A DNA stretch of 64,000 nucleotides from Psychroflexus maritimus. Its GTDB lineage: Bacteria; Bacteroidota; Bacteroidia; Flavobacteriales; Flavobacteriaceae. Numbering within the stretch: position 1 is the stretch's first letter; every line of letters begins with the position of its first letter. Under the pieces are notes generated by a model. The model did not search any database. It was given only the letters and a program-made list of their open reading frames with translations, and was not told the DNA's origin. This document shows, piece after piece, positions 55,104-63,723 of this stretch. Both the position numbers and the translations under genes were made by a program. The stretch covers positions 51,992-115,991 of the forward strand of contig NZ_JAANAS010000050.1 in the NCBI RefSeq assembly GCF_011089875.1, read 5' to 3'.

Positions 55104-56015
55104 ATGAAACTAAATGTTACCAACGAAACCAATCGTCTAAAAGCAGTGGTTTTGGGTACAGCAAAATCTAATGGTGGAAAACCCAACTTGGCAGATGCGT
55201 ATGATCCAAAATCGGCTTTACATATTAAAGCAGGCACTTATCCTAAAGAAGAAGATATGTTGGCAGAAATGGAGCAAGTGGCTCGTGTTTTAAAAAAATA
55301 TGGGGTAGAGGTTTTTCGTCCGCGGGTAATTCAAAATTACAACCAAATTTTTTCTAGAGACATTGGGTTTGTTATTGATGATGTTTTTGTGAAAGCCAAT
55401 ATCTTACCAGATCGAGCTCAAGAAATCGATGCAATTCAGCCGGTAATTAGTCGATTAGATAATTCAAAAACATTAAATTTACCTGAAGATTGCCATGTAG
55501 AAGGTGGAGATGTTATGCCTCACGGAGAATACTTGTTTGTAGGTACCTATCGCGGAGAAGATTATTCAGATTACATTACAGCAAGAACCAACCCAAAAGC
55601 GGTTGAAGCTTTGCAAAAGGCTTTTCCGAATAAGCAAGTAAAATCGTTTAACCTGAGAAAAAGCAATACAGCGCCTAAAGAAAACGCTTTGCATTTAGAT
55701 TGTTGTTTTCAGCCAGTGGGAAATAAATATGCCATTATTCACAAAAACGGTTTCTTAGAGGAAGAAGAGTACCAGTGGTTGGTTCAACTATTTGGAGTTG
55801 AGAATGTTTTTGAAATAGATAAGCAAGAAATGTTTGATATGACAAGTAATATTTTTTCAATCAGTCCAAAGTTAGTTATTTCAGATGCTCACTTCAAGCG
55901 TCTAAACTCGTGGTTGCGTGGAAAAGGAATTACTGTTGAAGAAGTAAATTATAGAGAAATAGCCAAACAAGAAGGTTTGTTGAGATGTTCAACTTTACCT
56001 TTAATAAGAGAATAA
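55104..56015 (+). CDS. amidinotransferase/DDAH-like guanidine-group hydrolase
   Basis: A 303-residue enzyme of the pentein fold, related to arginine deiminase, dimethylarginine dimethylaminohydrolase and amidinotransferases. FSRDIGFVIDDVF and CHVEGGDVMPHG give substrate and catalytic residues, ALHLDCCFQPVG a catalytic His, and RCSTLPL the nucleophile Cys295. It acts on a guanidine-bearing compound such as arginine. It is immediately followed by a second pentein gene. Confidence 0.83.
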   Translation: MKLNVTNETNRLKAVVLGTAKSNGGKPNLADAYDPKSALHIKAGTYPKEEDMLAEMEQVARVLKKYGVEVFRPRVIQNYNQIFSRDIGFVIDDVFVKANILPDRAQEIDAIQPVISRLDNSKTLNLPEDCHVEGGDVMPHGEYLFVGTYRGEDYSDYITARTNPKAVEALQKAFPNKQVKSFNLRKSNTAPKENALHLDCCFQPVGNKYAIIHKNGFLEEEEYQWLVQLFGVENVFEIDKQEMFDMTSNIFSISPKLVISDAHFKRLNSWLRGKGITVEEVNYREIAKQEGLLRCSTLPLIRE

Positions 56016-56016
56016 A

Positions 56017-56952
56017 ATGAGACAGATTACAGATCAATTACTAATGATTCGCCCAGCTTCTTTTAGAATGAATGAAGAAACTGCAGTAAACAATTTTTTT
56101 CAAAAATCAACAGAAGAATTACACGCCACCACTAATAAAAAAGCCCAAGACGAGTTTGATGCTTTTGTTGAGAAATTAACCGAAGCAGGAATAGAGGTTC
56201 ATGTGGTAGAGGACGACCCTAGCCTAAATACTCCTGATGCTTTGTTTCCTAATAATTGGGTTTCTTTTCATGAAAATGGCAATATAGCTTTGTATCCTAT
56301 GTTTGCTAAAAACCGAAGGCGTGAACGAAGAGAAGAAGTTTTTTTAGCCCTTGAAAAAAAAGGTTTTGAATTCAATCAAATAGTTGATTATACACAAGCA
56401 GAAGATGAGAAGGTCTATCTTGAGGGAACGGGTAGCTTGATTTTAGATCGAATACATAGAAAAGCCTATTGTGCTCTGTCGCCTAGAGCAAACGAAGAAT
56501 TACTTATTGAATTTTGTGAAGATTTTGAGTTTATGCCTGTTATTTTTACCGCTAATCAAGATGTAAACGGAAAGCGTCTGCCCATCTATCACACCAATGT
56601 TATGATGTGTGTTGGAGAAGATTTTGCTGTAATTTGCACAGCTTCAATAGATGATAAGAAAGAGCGTAAAAATGTATTAAATCATTTGAAAGACGACGGA
56701 AAAGAAATTATTGAGATTACGGAAACTCAAATGCAGAATTTTGCAGGTAATATGCTTCAAGTGAAATCGGCTAGCTCTAATGAAACTTATTTAGTCATGA
56801 GTCAAAGCGCGAAAAATGTTTTAACGGCTTCACAAATTAATCAAATTGAAAAATACACTAAAATTCTAAGTGCAGATTTAAGTTGTATAGAGACCAACGG
56901 AGGAGGAAGTGCAAGATGCATGATGGCCGAAATTTATTGTCCCATTAAGTAG
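56017..56952 (+). CDS. ctlX: CtlX-like citrulline/arginine hydrolase
   Basis: A 311-residue pentein-fold protein matching the citrulline utilisation hydrolase CtlX: MIRPASFRMNEETAVNNFFQ, PDALFPNNWVSFH, IYHTNVMMCVG and the nucleophile Cys301 in GGGSARCMMAEIYCP. It starts one base after the previous stop. Two different penteins in tandem suggest one arginine or citrulline breakdown step each, but substrates are not proven. Confidence 0.85.
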   Translation: MRQITDQLLMIRPASFRMNEETAVNNFFQKSTEELHATTNKKAQDEFDAFVEKLTEAGIEVHVVEDDPSLNTPDALFPNNWVSFHENGNIALYPMFAKNRRRERREEVFLALEKKGFEFNQIVDYTQAEDEKVYLEGTGSLILDRIHRKAYCALSPRANEELLIEFCEDFEFMPVIFTANQDVNGKRLPIYHTNVMMCVGEDFAVICTASIDDKKERKNVLNHLKDDGKEIIEITETQMQNFAGNMLQVKSASSNETYLVMSQSAKNVLTASQINQIEKYTKILSADLSCIETNGGGSARCMMAEIYCPIK

Positions 56953-57081
56953 AACCTTCCCTTTTATTTAAAAAAAAATAAGGTTTAATTTTTAGATTTA
57001 CTATTTTTTTAGCCATTGTTTTTGTGTTTAATTCGATAGTTAATTTCGATTAAATATTCCTCTCGTTATAAGTTCTTAGCC

Positions 57082-57089
57082 TATATTTG
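57082..57089 (+). promoter_or_regulatory. -7 element before mrp
   Basis: TATATTTG at 57082-57089, 37 bases before the ATG; a perfect TAnnTTTG without a clear TTG partner. Confidence 0.55.
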
Positions 57090-57126
57090 CATTTAGATTA
57101 AATCTAATTAAAAAAAGCTTTTCAAT

Positions 57127-58266
57127 ATGCAATTGAATAAAGAAGAAATTAAAAAAGCATTAGAAACTATTAGTGTGGCTAGCGAAGGTCAAAATATGGT
57201 AGATTCTGGTGTTCTTCAAAATATAGTCACTTTTGGCGATGAAGTCATTGTTGACCTAAAATTACAAACGGCTGCTTTACACGTTAAAAAGCGCGCTGAG
57301 GTAGATGTAATGAAAGCCATTCACCAGCATGTTTACGAAAAAGCAAAAGTCAAAGTCAATATCAAAGTGGAAGCCAAAAAACAGCAAAATCCCAATGAAA
57401 TTAAGGGAAAACCTATCCCAGGTATCAAAAATATTATTGCTGTAGCCTCTGGTAAAGGTGGTGTTGGAAAATCTACTGTAACCGCGAACTTAGCTGTAAG
57501 TATGGCTAAAATGGGCTTTAAAGTTGGATTGTTGGATGCCGATATTTATGGTCCCTCTGGGCCTACAATGTTTGATGTACTCAATGAAAGACCACTTTCT
57601 GTAACTGTAGATGGTAAATCTAAAATGAAACCTGTAGAAAGTTATGGGGTCAAAATGTTATCGATTGGATTTTTTACCAAACCTAATCAAGCCGTTATTT
57701 GGCGTGGGCCTATGGCGGCAAAAGCATTGAATCAAATGATTTTTGATGCTGATTGGGGTGAGTTAGATTTCTTGTTGGTTGATTTGCCTCCCGGAACGGG
57801 TGATATCCATCTTTCTATTATGCAATCGATGCCAATTACAGGAGCTGTTGTAGTAAGCACACCACAAAATGTGGCTTTGATTGACGCACAAAAAGGGGTA
57901 GCAATGTTTCAACAGGAAAATATCAATGTACCTGTGTTAGGAATTGTTGAAAACATGGCTTATTTTACGCCTGAAGAATTGCCAGATAATAAATATTATA
58001 TCTTCGGAAAAGAAGGCGCTAAAAATTTATCAAATCACTTAGAAATTCCTTTCTTAGGAGAAATTCCACTGGTGCAAAGTATTAGAGAAGCTGGTGATGT
58101 AGGAAGACCAGCGGCAATGCAGGAAGGCACACAGTTAAGCGAGTCTTTTGTTGAGTTGACCAAAAATGTGGTGGAACAAGTGGTGAAGCGAAATGAAGAT
58201 TTACCACCCACTGATGCCATTAAAATAACAACAATGGCTGGTTGTAGTGCTGTGAATAAAAAATAG
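57127..58266 (+). CDS. Mrp/NBP35-family Fe-S carrier ATPase
   Basis: A 379-residue protein with an N-terminal DUF59/MIP18-type domain (about 1-85) and a P-loop ATPase domain. It contains ASGKGGVGKSTVTANL, DADIYGPSGPTMF and the C-terminal region that normally carries the bridging cysteines. It hands Fe-S clusters to apo-proteins and fits with the NifU-type gene that follows. It starts a Fe-S/electron-transfer run of four genes. Confidence 0.92.
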   Translation: MQLNKEEIKKALETISVASEGQNMVDSGVLQNIVTFGDEVIVDLKLQTAALHVKKRAEVDVMKAIHQHVYEKAKVKVNIKVEAKKQQNPNEIKGKPIPGIKNIIAVASGKGGVGKSTVTANLAVSMAKMGFKVGLLDADIYGPSGPTMFDVLNERPLSVTVDGKSKMKPVESYGVKMLSIGFFTKPNQAVIWRGPMAAKALNQMIFDADWGELDFLLVDLPPGTGDIHLSIMQSMPITGAVVVSTPQNVALIDAQKGVAMFQQENINVPVLGIVENMAYFTPEELPDNKYYIFGKEGAKNLSNHLEIPFLGEIPLVQSIREAGDVGRPAAMQEGTQLSESFVELTKNVVEQVVKRNEDLPPTDAIKITTMAGCSAVNKK

Positions 58267-58296
58267 ACGTTTGGTTAACCCAATAATTATAGAATT

Positions 58297-58551
58297 ATGA
58301 TGAAAGGAAAAGAGTTAGAAAATGAAGTACTTAAGGCGCTAGATGAAATAAGGCCCTTTCTGAACAGCGACGGAGGAGATATTAAACTTTTATCAATTGA
58401 AGGTGGAAAATTGGTCAAGGTACAACTAATGGGAACATGCGTAGGTTGCTCGGTTAACCAAATGACGCTAAAATCTGGAGTTGAAATGACCATTAAAAAA
58501 TACGCACCACAAATTGAACAAGTAGTAAATATTGAAGTAGCAGAGGCTTAA
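58297..58551 (+). CDS. NifU C-terminal domain protein
   Basis: An 84-residue NifU-like protein. LNSDGGDIKLLSIEGGKLVK and GTCVGCSVNQMTLKSGVE carry the CxxC that binds a [4Fe-4S] cluster. It acts as a cluster scaffold or carrier next to Mrp. Start at 58297; the second ATG at 58300 is an equal alternative. Confidence 0.92.
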   Translation: MMKGKELENEVLKALDEIRPFLNSDGGDIKLLSIEGGKLVKVQLMGTCVGCSVNQMTLKSGVEMTIKKYAPQIEQVVNIEVAEA

Positions 58552-58630
58552 AAATTTTAACAATATCTGATGAAAATCATAGTTCATGCCTACTAAAAGT
58601 TAGATTTTTACTACACAAAATTTAAATTAA

Positions 58631-59692
58631 ATGATAAAGACAGATATATTGATTATTGGTGCAGGTCCTACGGGGCTTTTTGCAGTTTTTGAAGCAGGAT
58701 TGTTGAAGTTGAAATGTCATATTATTGATGCCCTGCCACAACCTGGCGGACAGTTAGCCGAGCTCTACCCTAAAAAGCCTATTTATGATATTCCAGGTTA
58801 TCCTGAAGTTTTAGCAGGCGATTTAGTAGATAACTTAATGGAACAAATTAAATCTTTTCAACCAGGTTTTACCTTAGGAGAAAAAGCACAAACTATAGAA
58901 AAACTCGATGATGGATCGTTTATAGTAACCACCGATGCAGGTACCAAACATCAGGCTCCAATTATTGCAATAGCTGGAGGATTAGGAAGTTTTGAACCAA
59001 GAAAACCAAAAATAGACAGACTATTCGATTTTGAAAAGAGAGGAGTAGAGTACATGATTAAAGATCCTGAAAAATTTAGAGATCAATCGGTGGTCATTGC
59101 AGGTGGTGGAGATTCTGCTTTAGATTGGAGCATTTTCCTTGCTGATGTAGCTTCTGAAGTGACTTTAGTGCATCGAAGAAATGAATTTAGAGGTGCTCTA
59201 GAATCGGTTGACCGAGTGAAAGAATTGAAAGATATGGGTAAAATTAAATTAATTACTCCGGCTGAAATAGTTAACCTTAAAGGCAATGAGCGTCTAAAAT
59301 CTGTTGTAATTCGAAAGAACAACAATCCTCAAGAAGATTTTGAATTAGCTACTGATTATTTTATCCCCTTATTTGGACTTTCACCAAAACTAGGTCCAAT
59401 CGCAGATTGGGGATTAGAAATTGAAAAAAATGCTATTAAAGTTGATAATACTTTAGATTACCAAACTAATATTCCTGGTATCTATGCCATTGGAGATGTA
59501 AATACCTACCCTGGAAAATTGAAATTGATTTTATGTGGTTTTCATGAGGCAACTTTAATGTGTCAAAGTGCTTTCCAAAAAATACATCCTGATAAACGTT
59601 ACGTCATGAAATATACTACTGTGGGAGGGGTAACAGGATTTGATGGTTCTAAAAAAGAAGCTCCAAAAGCGGTGGTAAAAGCAATTGACTAA
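58631..59692 (+). CDS. ferredoxin-NADP reductase, thioredoxin-reductase-like
   Basis: A 353-residue flavoprotein of the YumC/thioredoxin-reductase-like ferredoxin-NADP(+) reductase type. GAGPTGLFAVFEAG binds FAD and AGGGDSALDWSIFLAD binds NAD(P). The redox CxxC of thioredoxin reductase is absent, as expected for this group. It lies 16 bases before a ferredoxin gene, its likely partner. Confidence 0.9.
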   Translation: MIKTDILIIGAGPTGLFAVFEAGLLKLKCHIIDALPQPGGQLAELYPKKPIYDIPGYPEVLAGDLVDNLMEQIKSFQPGFTLGEKAQTIEKLDDGSFIVTTDAGTKHQAPIIAIAGGLGSFEPRKPKIDRLFDFEKRGVEYMIKDPEKFRDQSVVIAGGGDSALDWSIFLADVASEVTLVHRRNEFRGALESVDRVKELKDMGKIKLITPAEIVNLKGNERLKSVVIRKNNNPQEDFELATDYFIPLFGLSPKLGPIADWGLEIEKNAIKVDNTLDYQTNIPGIYAIGDVNTYPGKLKLILCGFHEATLMCQSAFQKIHPDKRYVMKYTTVGGVTGFDGSKKEAPKAVVKAID

Positions 59693-59708
59693 CTAATTTT
59701 TTACTTGA

Positions 59709-60035
59709 ATGGACGTTAAACTAACTATTATTGACCGAGAAGGAGTTAAACACAAAGTTGATGCCCCAACAGATATGGCAATGAATTTAATGGAAATTGT
59801 TCGCTCATACGAGCTTGCACCTGAAGGCACTATTGGTGTTTGTGGTGGAATGGCTATGTGTGCTTCTTGTCAGTGTTATGTAAAATCAAATCATCAACTC
59901 AGTGAAAAGACTGATGATGAAGAGGCCATGCTTTCAGAGGCTTTTAATGTAGAAGATAATAGCCGATTAGGATGTCAAATTCAAATTACCAAAGACTTAG
60001 ACGGCCTAGTTATTGAATTAGCCCCTGAAGAGTGA
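59709..60035 (+). CDS. 2Fe-2S ferredoxin
   Basis: A 108-residue adrenodoxin-type ferredoxin with four cluster cysteines in VCGGMAMCASCQCY and RLGCQIQI. It is directly downstream of the ferredoxin reductase and probably forms an electron-transfer pair with it. It converges on the DUF3050 gene. Confidence 0.92.
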   Translation: MDVKLTIIDREGVKHKVDAPTDMAMNLMEIVRSYELAPEGTIGVCGGMAMCASCQCYVKSNHQLSEKTDDEEAMLSEAFNVEDNSRLGCQIQITKDLDGLVIELAPEE

Positions 60036-60059
60036 TTTTTATTCAGAATATAATTGATA

Positions 60060-60842
60060 CTAGGCAATAGCTTTGTAACGCAGAATATCTTTAGCAATCC
60101 CATCCCATAAACTACTTCTTAATTGAAGAGCTTCAATTGAAACTTTCTCCGCTTCTTCCCACTTTTTAGTTTCTGTACCACATAATTCTTCAATTAATTC
60201 TAAAGCCATTGGACCGTGTTCATCTTCGTCTAATTCAATGTGTCTATCAAAATAATACGTGAACAAACTTAAATCTTGCTCAGGAAAATTCTGCTGAATT
60301 TCATGAATTATAGAGCTAAACATATCAGGAATTAACTCTTCCCTTCCAAAGGTAAATGCAGCTGCAATTTCATGGGGTTTTCCGTGATTAACTATCCTAA
60401 AAGTGAAATCTAAGAAAGCTTCAACAGAGGTTGGTAAATCGATCTTCTGAACCACTTCTTCAAAGCTTTTTCCTTTTTGAATCAAACTAATTAAAGTTTC
60501 AATTTTAGCAGTATCTGCTTTTGCTTTTTGCATGGCGTCAATATACATTTCGTAATGACTTTGGCGTTTTCCGTAGATATTTAAATCAGTTTCTTCAGCT
60601 AAAACAATTTCATTAATCAAATACCTGTGCTGTGGATTTCCTAAAGGTACCCAAGGCGTTGTAGTACAGGTTAATTGTTGCTGTAAGGCTTTCAATAGCG
60701 ACATAAAATCCCATACGGCATAAACGTGGTGCTCCATAAAAACTTGCAGGTCTTTTGGTCCTTCCACTAATTTATACAAATCGTGATGAAGCAACTGATT
60801 TCTATAACTCTCTGTTTTTTCTTTTAAGGCTTTGATTCCCAT
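60060..60842 (-). CDS. DUF3050 family protein
   Basis: A 260-residue, helical soluble protein recognised as DUF3050 (DLQVFMEHHVYAVWDFMSLL, then RYLINEIVLAEETDL). The fold resembles heme-oxygenase-like iron-binding helical bundles, and conserved His/Glu residues could bind metal, but the function is unknown. It converges with the ferredoxin gene. Confidence 0.85.
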   Translation of the reverse strand: MGIKALKEKTESYRNQLLHHDLYKLVEGPKDLQVFMEHHVYAVWDFMSLLKALQQQLTCTTTPWVPLGNPQHRYLINEIVLAEETDLNIYGKRQSHYEMYIDAMQKAKADTAKIETLISLIQKGKSFEEVVQKIDLPTSVEAFLDFTFRIVNHGKPHEIAAAFTFGREELIPDMFSSIIHEIQQNFPEQDLSLFTYYFDRHIELDEDEHGPMALELIEELCGTETKKWEEAEKVSIEALQLRSSLWDGIAKDILRYKAIA

Positions 60843-60867
60843 TTCAATTTTTCTGCAAAATTAAAAT

Positions 60868-60906
60868 AAAAAACTGCGATTTACATTAAATAAATCACAG
60901 TTTTAA
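60868..60906 (-). terminator. terminator after the acyl-CoA dehydrogenase
   Basis: The arms AAACTGCGATTTA (60871-60883) and TAAATCACAGTTT (60891-60903) pair with one mismatch, flanked on the minus strand by T-rich sequence. Confidence 0.7.
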
Positions 60907-60929
60907 TATTCTTTATTATACGTTGAATT

Positions 60930-62108
60930 CTACTTAAAAGCAGCAATACCTGTAATGTCCATGCCGGTAATTAAAAGGTGAATATCATGTGTACCTTCGT
61001 AAGTAATTACACTTTCTAGGTTCATCATGTGTCGCATTATGGAGTAATCTCCTGTAATACCCATCCCCCCTAAAATTTGTCTTGCTTCTCTAGCAATCTT
61101 GATGGCCATTTTTACATTATTTCGTTTAGCCATAGAAATTTGTGCCGTAGTTGCTTTGCCTTCATTTTTCAACTGGCCCAATCGAAGCGCCATCAGTTGA
61201 GCTTTTGTGATTTCAGTTATCATTTCGGCTAGCTTTTTTTGTTGCAATTGGAAGCTAGCAATAGGTTTGCCAAACTGAATACGCTCTTTTGCGTACCTTA
61301 AAGCTGTGTCATAACAATCTAAAGCGGCTCCAATTGCACCCCAAGCAATTCCGTAGCGTGCCGAATCTAAACATGACAGGGGAGCACCAAGTCCACTTTT
61401 TCCAGTAAGTAAATTTTCTTTAGGCACTTTTACATCTTGAAAAATCAATTCACCTGTAGCGGAAGCTCTAAGCGACCATTTATTGTGCGTTTCAGGCGTT
61501 GAAAAACCATCCATACCTCGCTCAACAATAAGTCCGTGGATACGTCCTTCTTCGTTTTTAGCCCATACAACAGCCACATCACAAAAAGGCGAATTAGAAA
61601 TCCATAGTTTAGCTCCATTTAGTAAGTAATGATCTCCTTTATCTTTAAAATTAGTGACCATTCCACCTGGATTAGAGCCATGGTCTGGTTCAGTTAAACC
61701 AAATGAACCCATCATCTCACCACTGGCTAATTTAGGTAAAAATTTCTTTTTTTGTTCTTCGGTTCCGTAGGCGTAAATAGGAAACATCACTAAAGAAGAT
61801 TGTACAGAAGCGGTAGAGCGCACTCCACTATCTCCACGTTCAATTTCTTGCATAATAATACCATACGAAATTTGATCTAAACCAGCACCACCATATTCTT
61901 CTGGAATATAGGGCCCAAAAGCACCAATTTCTGAAAGTCCTTTTATAATTGATTTAGGGAATTCTGCTTTTTGAGCAGCTTCTTCAATTATTGGACTCAC
62001 ATCGCGTTTTACCCAATCTCTAGCTGCTTGACGAATAAGTTTATGCTCTTCTGAGAGTAAATCGTCTAAATTGTAATAATCGTGGCCTTGATATACGTCT
62101 TGTTTCAT
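60930..62108 (-). CDS. gcdH: glutaryl-CoA dehydrogenase
   Basis: A 392-residue acyl-CoA dehydrogenase. RYGIAWGAIGAALDCYDTAL, LTEPDHGSNPGGM and the active-site YEGTHDIH (catalytic Glu371) match glutaryl-CoA dehydrogenase, which oxidises and decarboxylates glutaryl-CoA from lysine breakdown. Other short-chain acyl-CoA dehydrogenases have a different end, so this name is well supported, though activity is inferred. It has its own terminator and no partner genes nearby. Confidence 0.9.
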   Translation of the reverse strand: MKQDVYQGHDYYNLDDLLSEEHKLIRQAARDWVKRDVSPIIEEAAQKAEFPKSIIKGLSEIGAFGPYIPEEYGGAGLDQISYGIIMQEIERGDSGVRSTASVQSSLVMFPIYAYGTEEQKKKFLPKLASGEMMGSFGLTEPDHGSNPGGMVTNFKDKGDHYLLNGAKLWISNSPFCDVAVVWAKNEEGRIHGLIVERGMDGFSTPETHNKWSLRASATGELIFQDVKVPKENLLTGKSGLGAPLSCLDSARYGIAWGAIGAALDCYDTALRYAKERIQFGKPIASFQLQQKKLAEMITEITKAQLMALRLGQLKNEGKATTAQISMAKRNNVKMAIKIAREARQILGGMGITGDYSIMRHMMNLESVITYEGTHDIHLLITGMDITGIAAFK

Positions 62109-62264
62109 AGTATTTTAATTATCGATTCACAAAAATAACGAAATTTTTCGTGGCTTGAAATGAACATCTGTTATAATTTGAAGCTTTTTTTGATTATTTT
62201 TAAATATGATTTAAATGTTTTTTGCAAAAGAATATTTTTGAATTAATAATTTAAAGATATTAAT

Positions 62265-62272
62265 TACATTTG
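62265..62272 (+). promoter_or_regulatory. -7 element before the SdpI-like gene
   Basis: TACATTTG matches TAnnTTTG and lies 15 bases before ATG 62288. A TTG at 62238-62240 is 24 bases upstream, longer than usual. It supports translation starting at 62288. Confidence 0.5.
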
Positions 62273-62287
62273 AATCAAAATAAAATC

Positions 62288-62362
62288 ATGTTTGAAAACG
62301 CCTTGTTCATTGTTCCCGTATCAACAAGTTTGATACTTATTGCAACGGGTATTATATGCTGA
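62288..62362 (+). CDS. 24-codon leader encoding the first helix of the SdpI-like protein
   Basis: MFENALFIVPVSTSLILIAT followed by GIIC and TGA. This hydrophobic segment is what one expects as the first membrane helix of an SdpI-family protein, but it stops one base out of frame with the following coding region. The stop codon lies at 62360-62362, and the next ATG is at 62356, so the two frames overlap. Confidence 0.65.
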   Translation: MFENALFIVPVSTSLILIATGIIC

Positions 62363-62631
62363 AGAAGCCTCCAAAATCAATTAATCATTTTTACGGATAC
62401 CGAACCAAACGAAGCATGAAATCTCAAGAAGCTTGGGATTTTTCTCAGAAATATGCCGCTAAATCAATGCTTAGATGGGGGTTTTATTACCTTTTAACGG
62501 CTCTATTAGCATTTGTTATTCAACCTTCTATTTTATGGGAAATTAGTATTTCTTTAAGTTTAATGTTTGTATTTATTTTTATTCCTATTTATAAAACCGA
62601 GCGTATTTTAATACAAAAATTTGGTCGTTAA
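62356..62631 (+). CDS. SdpI-family membrane protein, separated from its first helix by a frame break
   Basis: Ninety-one residues containing INHFYGYRTKRSMKSQEAWD, the recognisable SdpI-family block, and two membrane helices (YYLLTALLAFVIQ, ISLSLMFVFIFIPIY). Family members normally have another helix before the (F/Y)GYRT block; here that helix is encoded in the preceding short frame. One added base at about 62354-62357 would fuse them. Either a single-base loss, a sequencing error, or translational coupling through the ATGCTGA overlap explains it. SdpI-type proteins act in immunity or signalling, which cannot be claimed here. Confidence 0.72.
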   Translation: MLKKPPKSINHFYGYRTKRSMKSQEAWDFSQKYAAKSMLRWGFYYLLTALLAFVIQPSILWEISISLSLMFVFIFIPIYKTERILIQKFGR

Positions 62632-62633
62632 AA

Positions 62634-62665
62634 AAAAGCGAACTCAGTTTAATAAGTTCGCTTTT
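62634..62665. terminator. bidirectional terminator between the SdpI-like gene and fabD
   Basis: AAAAGCGAACT (62634-62644) and AGTTCGCTTTT (62655-62665) pair perfectly around a 10-base loop, with A- and T-rich flanks on both sides. Confidence 0.88.
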
Positions 62666-62687
62666 AATTATAACTTCATCTTATTAT

Positions 62688-63572
62688 TTATTCAATTGAA
62701 GCACTTACGGTAGGAAATTTTCGATCTACTTTTTTAAGCAAGCCTTGTAGTACTTTTCCAGGCCCTACTTCGGTATAACTCTCCATGCCATCAGCTAGCA
62801 TTTGTTTCATGGTTTGCGTCCATTTTACTGGCGCTGTAAGTTGTGCCATCAGGTTTTTCTTGATTTCCTCTGGCTCAGTTATTGAAGTTGTCGTCACATT
62901 TTGATAAATTGGACATTTTGGCTTGTTGAAAGTAGTTTCCTCAATTGCTTTGGCTAATTCTTCTCTTGCAGGCTCCATTAAAGGCGAATGAAAAGCTCCA
63001 CCAACAGGAAGTAATAAAGCTCTTTTTGCTCCTTTTTCTTTGAGTATTTCACAGGCTTTTTCAACAGCTTCTGTAGCTCCTGAAATCACCAATTGCCCCG
63101 GGCAATTATAATTGGCTGGAACCACAACTCCATCTATTGAAGCACAAACCTCCTCCACTACATTGTCTTCTAACCCTAAGACGGCCGCCATGGTTGACAA
63201 CTGATTTTCGCAAGCTTTTTGCATGGCTAGTGCACGCTTGTAAACTAACTTTAAGCCATCTTCAAAACTCAAAGTGCCATTGGCTACAAGCGCAGAAAAC
63301 TCGCCTAAGGAATGACCTGCTACCATATCGGGTTGAAAATCATCACCTAAAACTTTGCTTAAAACAACCGAATGAATGAAGATTGCAGGTTGAGTTACTT
63401 TGGTTTGTTTTAAGTCATCAGCCGAGCCCTCAAACATAATATCTGTTATATTAAAACCTAAAATCTTATTGGCTTTTTCAAATAATTCTTGAGCTTCAGG
63501 AGATTTTTCGTATAAATCTAAGCCCATTCCTGAAAATTGAGCGCCTTGTCCTGGAAATACGTATGCTTTCAT
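62688..63572 (-). CDS. fabD: malonyl-CoA:ACP transacylase FabD
   Basis: A 294-residue transacylase that loads malonyl groups onto ACP for fatty acid synthesis. The start is taken at MKAYVFPGQGAQFSG, the usual N-terminus; the frame extends eight codons upstream with a TTG but that adds no family sequence. Ser88 lies in GHSLGEFSALV, and the conserved His is in GAFHSPLM. It is convergent with the SdpI-like gene. Confidence 0.93.
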   Translation of the reverse strand: MKAYVFPGQGAQFSGMGLDLYEKSPEAQELFEKANKILGFNITDIMFEGSADDLKQTKVTQPAIFIHSVVLSKVLGDDFQPDMVAGHSLGEFSALVANGTLSFEDGLKLVYKRALAMQKACENQLSTMAAVLGLEDNVVEEVCASIDGVVVPANYNCPGQLVISGATEAVEKACEILKEKGAKRALLLPVGGAFHSPLMEPAREELAKAIEETTFNKPKCPIYQNVTTTSITEPEEIKKNLMAQLTAPVKWTQTMKQMLADGMESYTEVGPGKVLQGLLKKVDRKFPTVSASIE

Positions 63573-63723
63573 GTTTTTTGTTGTTTTACGTTTCAAGTAT
63601 TAATTCAAACGATTTAAAAAATCGTTTTTGATATTTTTTGTTTCTAATTATTTTATCATGGCAAAAATACACTTATTTTTTGTTTTGTCAGCTCGTGTGT
63701 TCATCGTGGCGAATTTATCGAGA

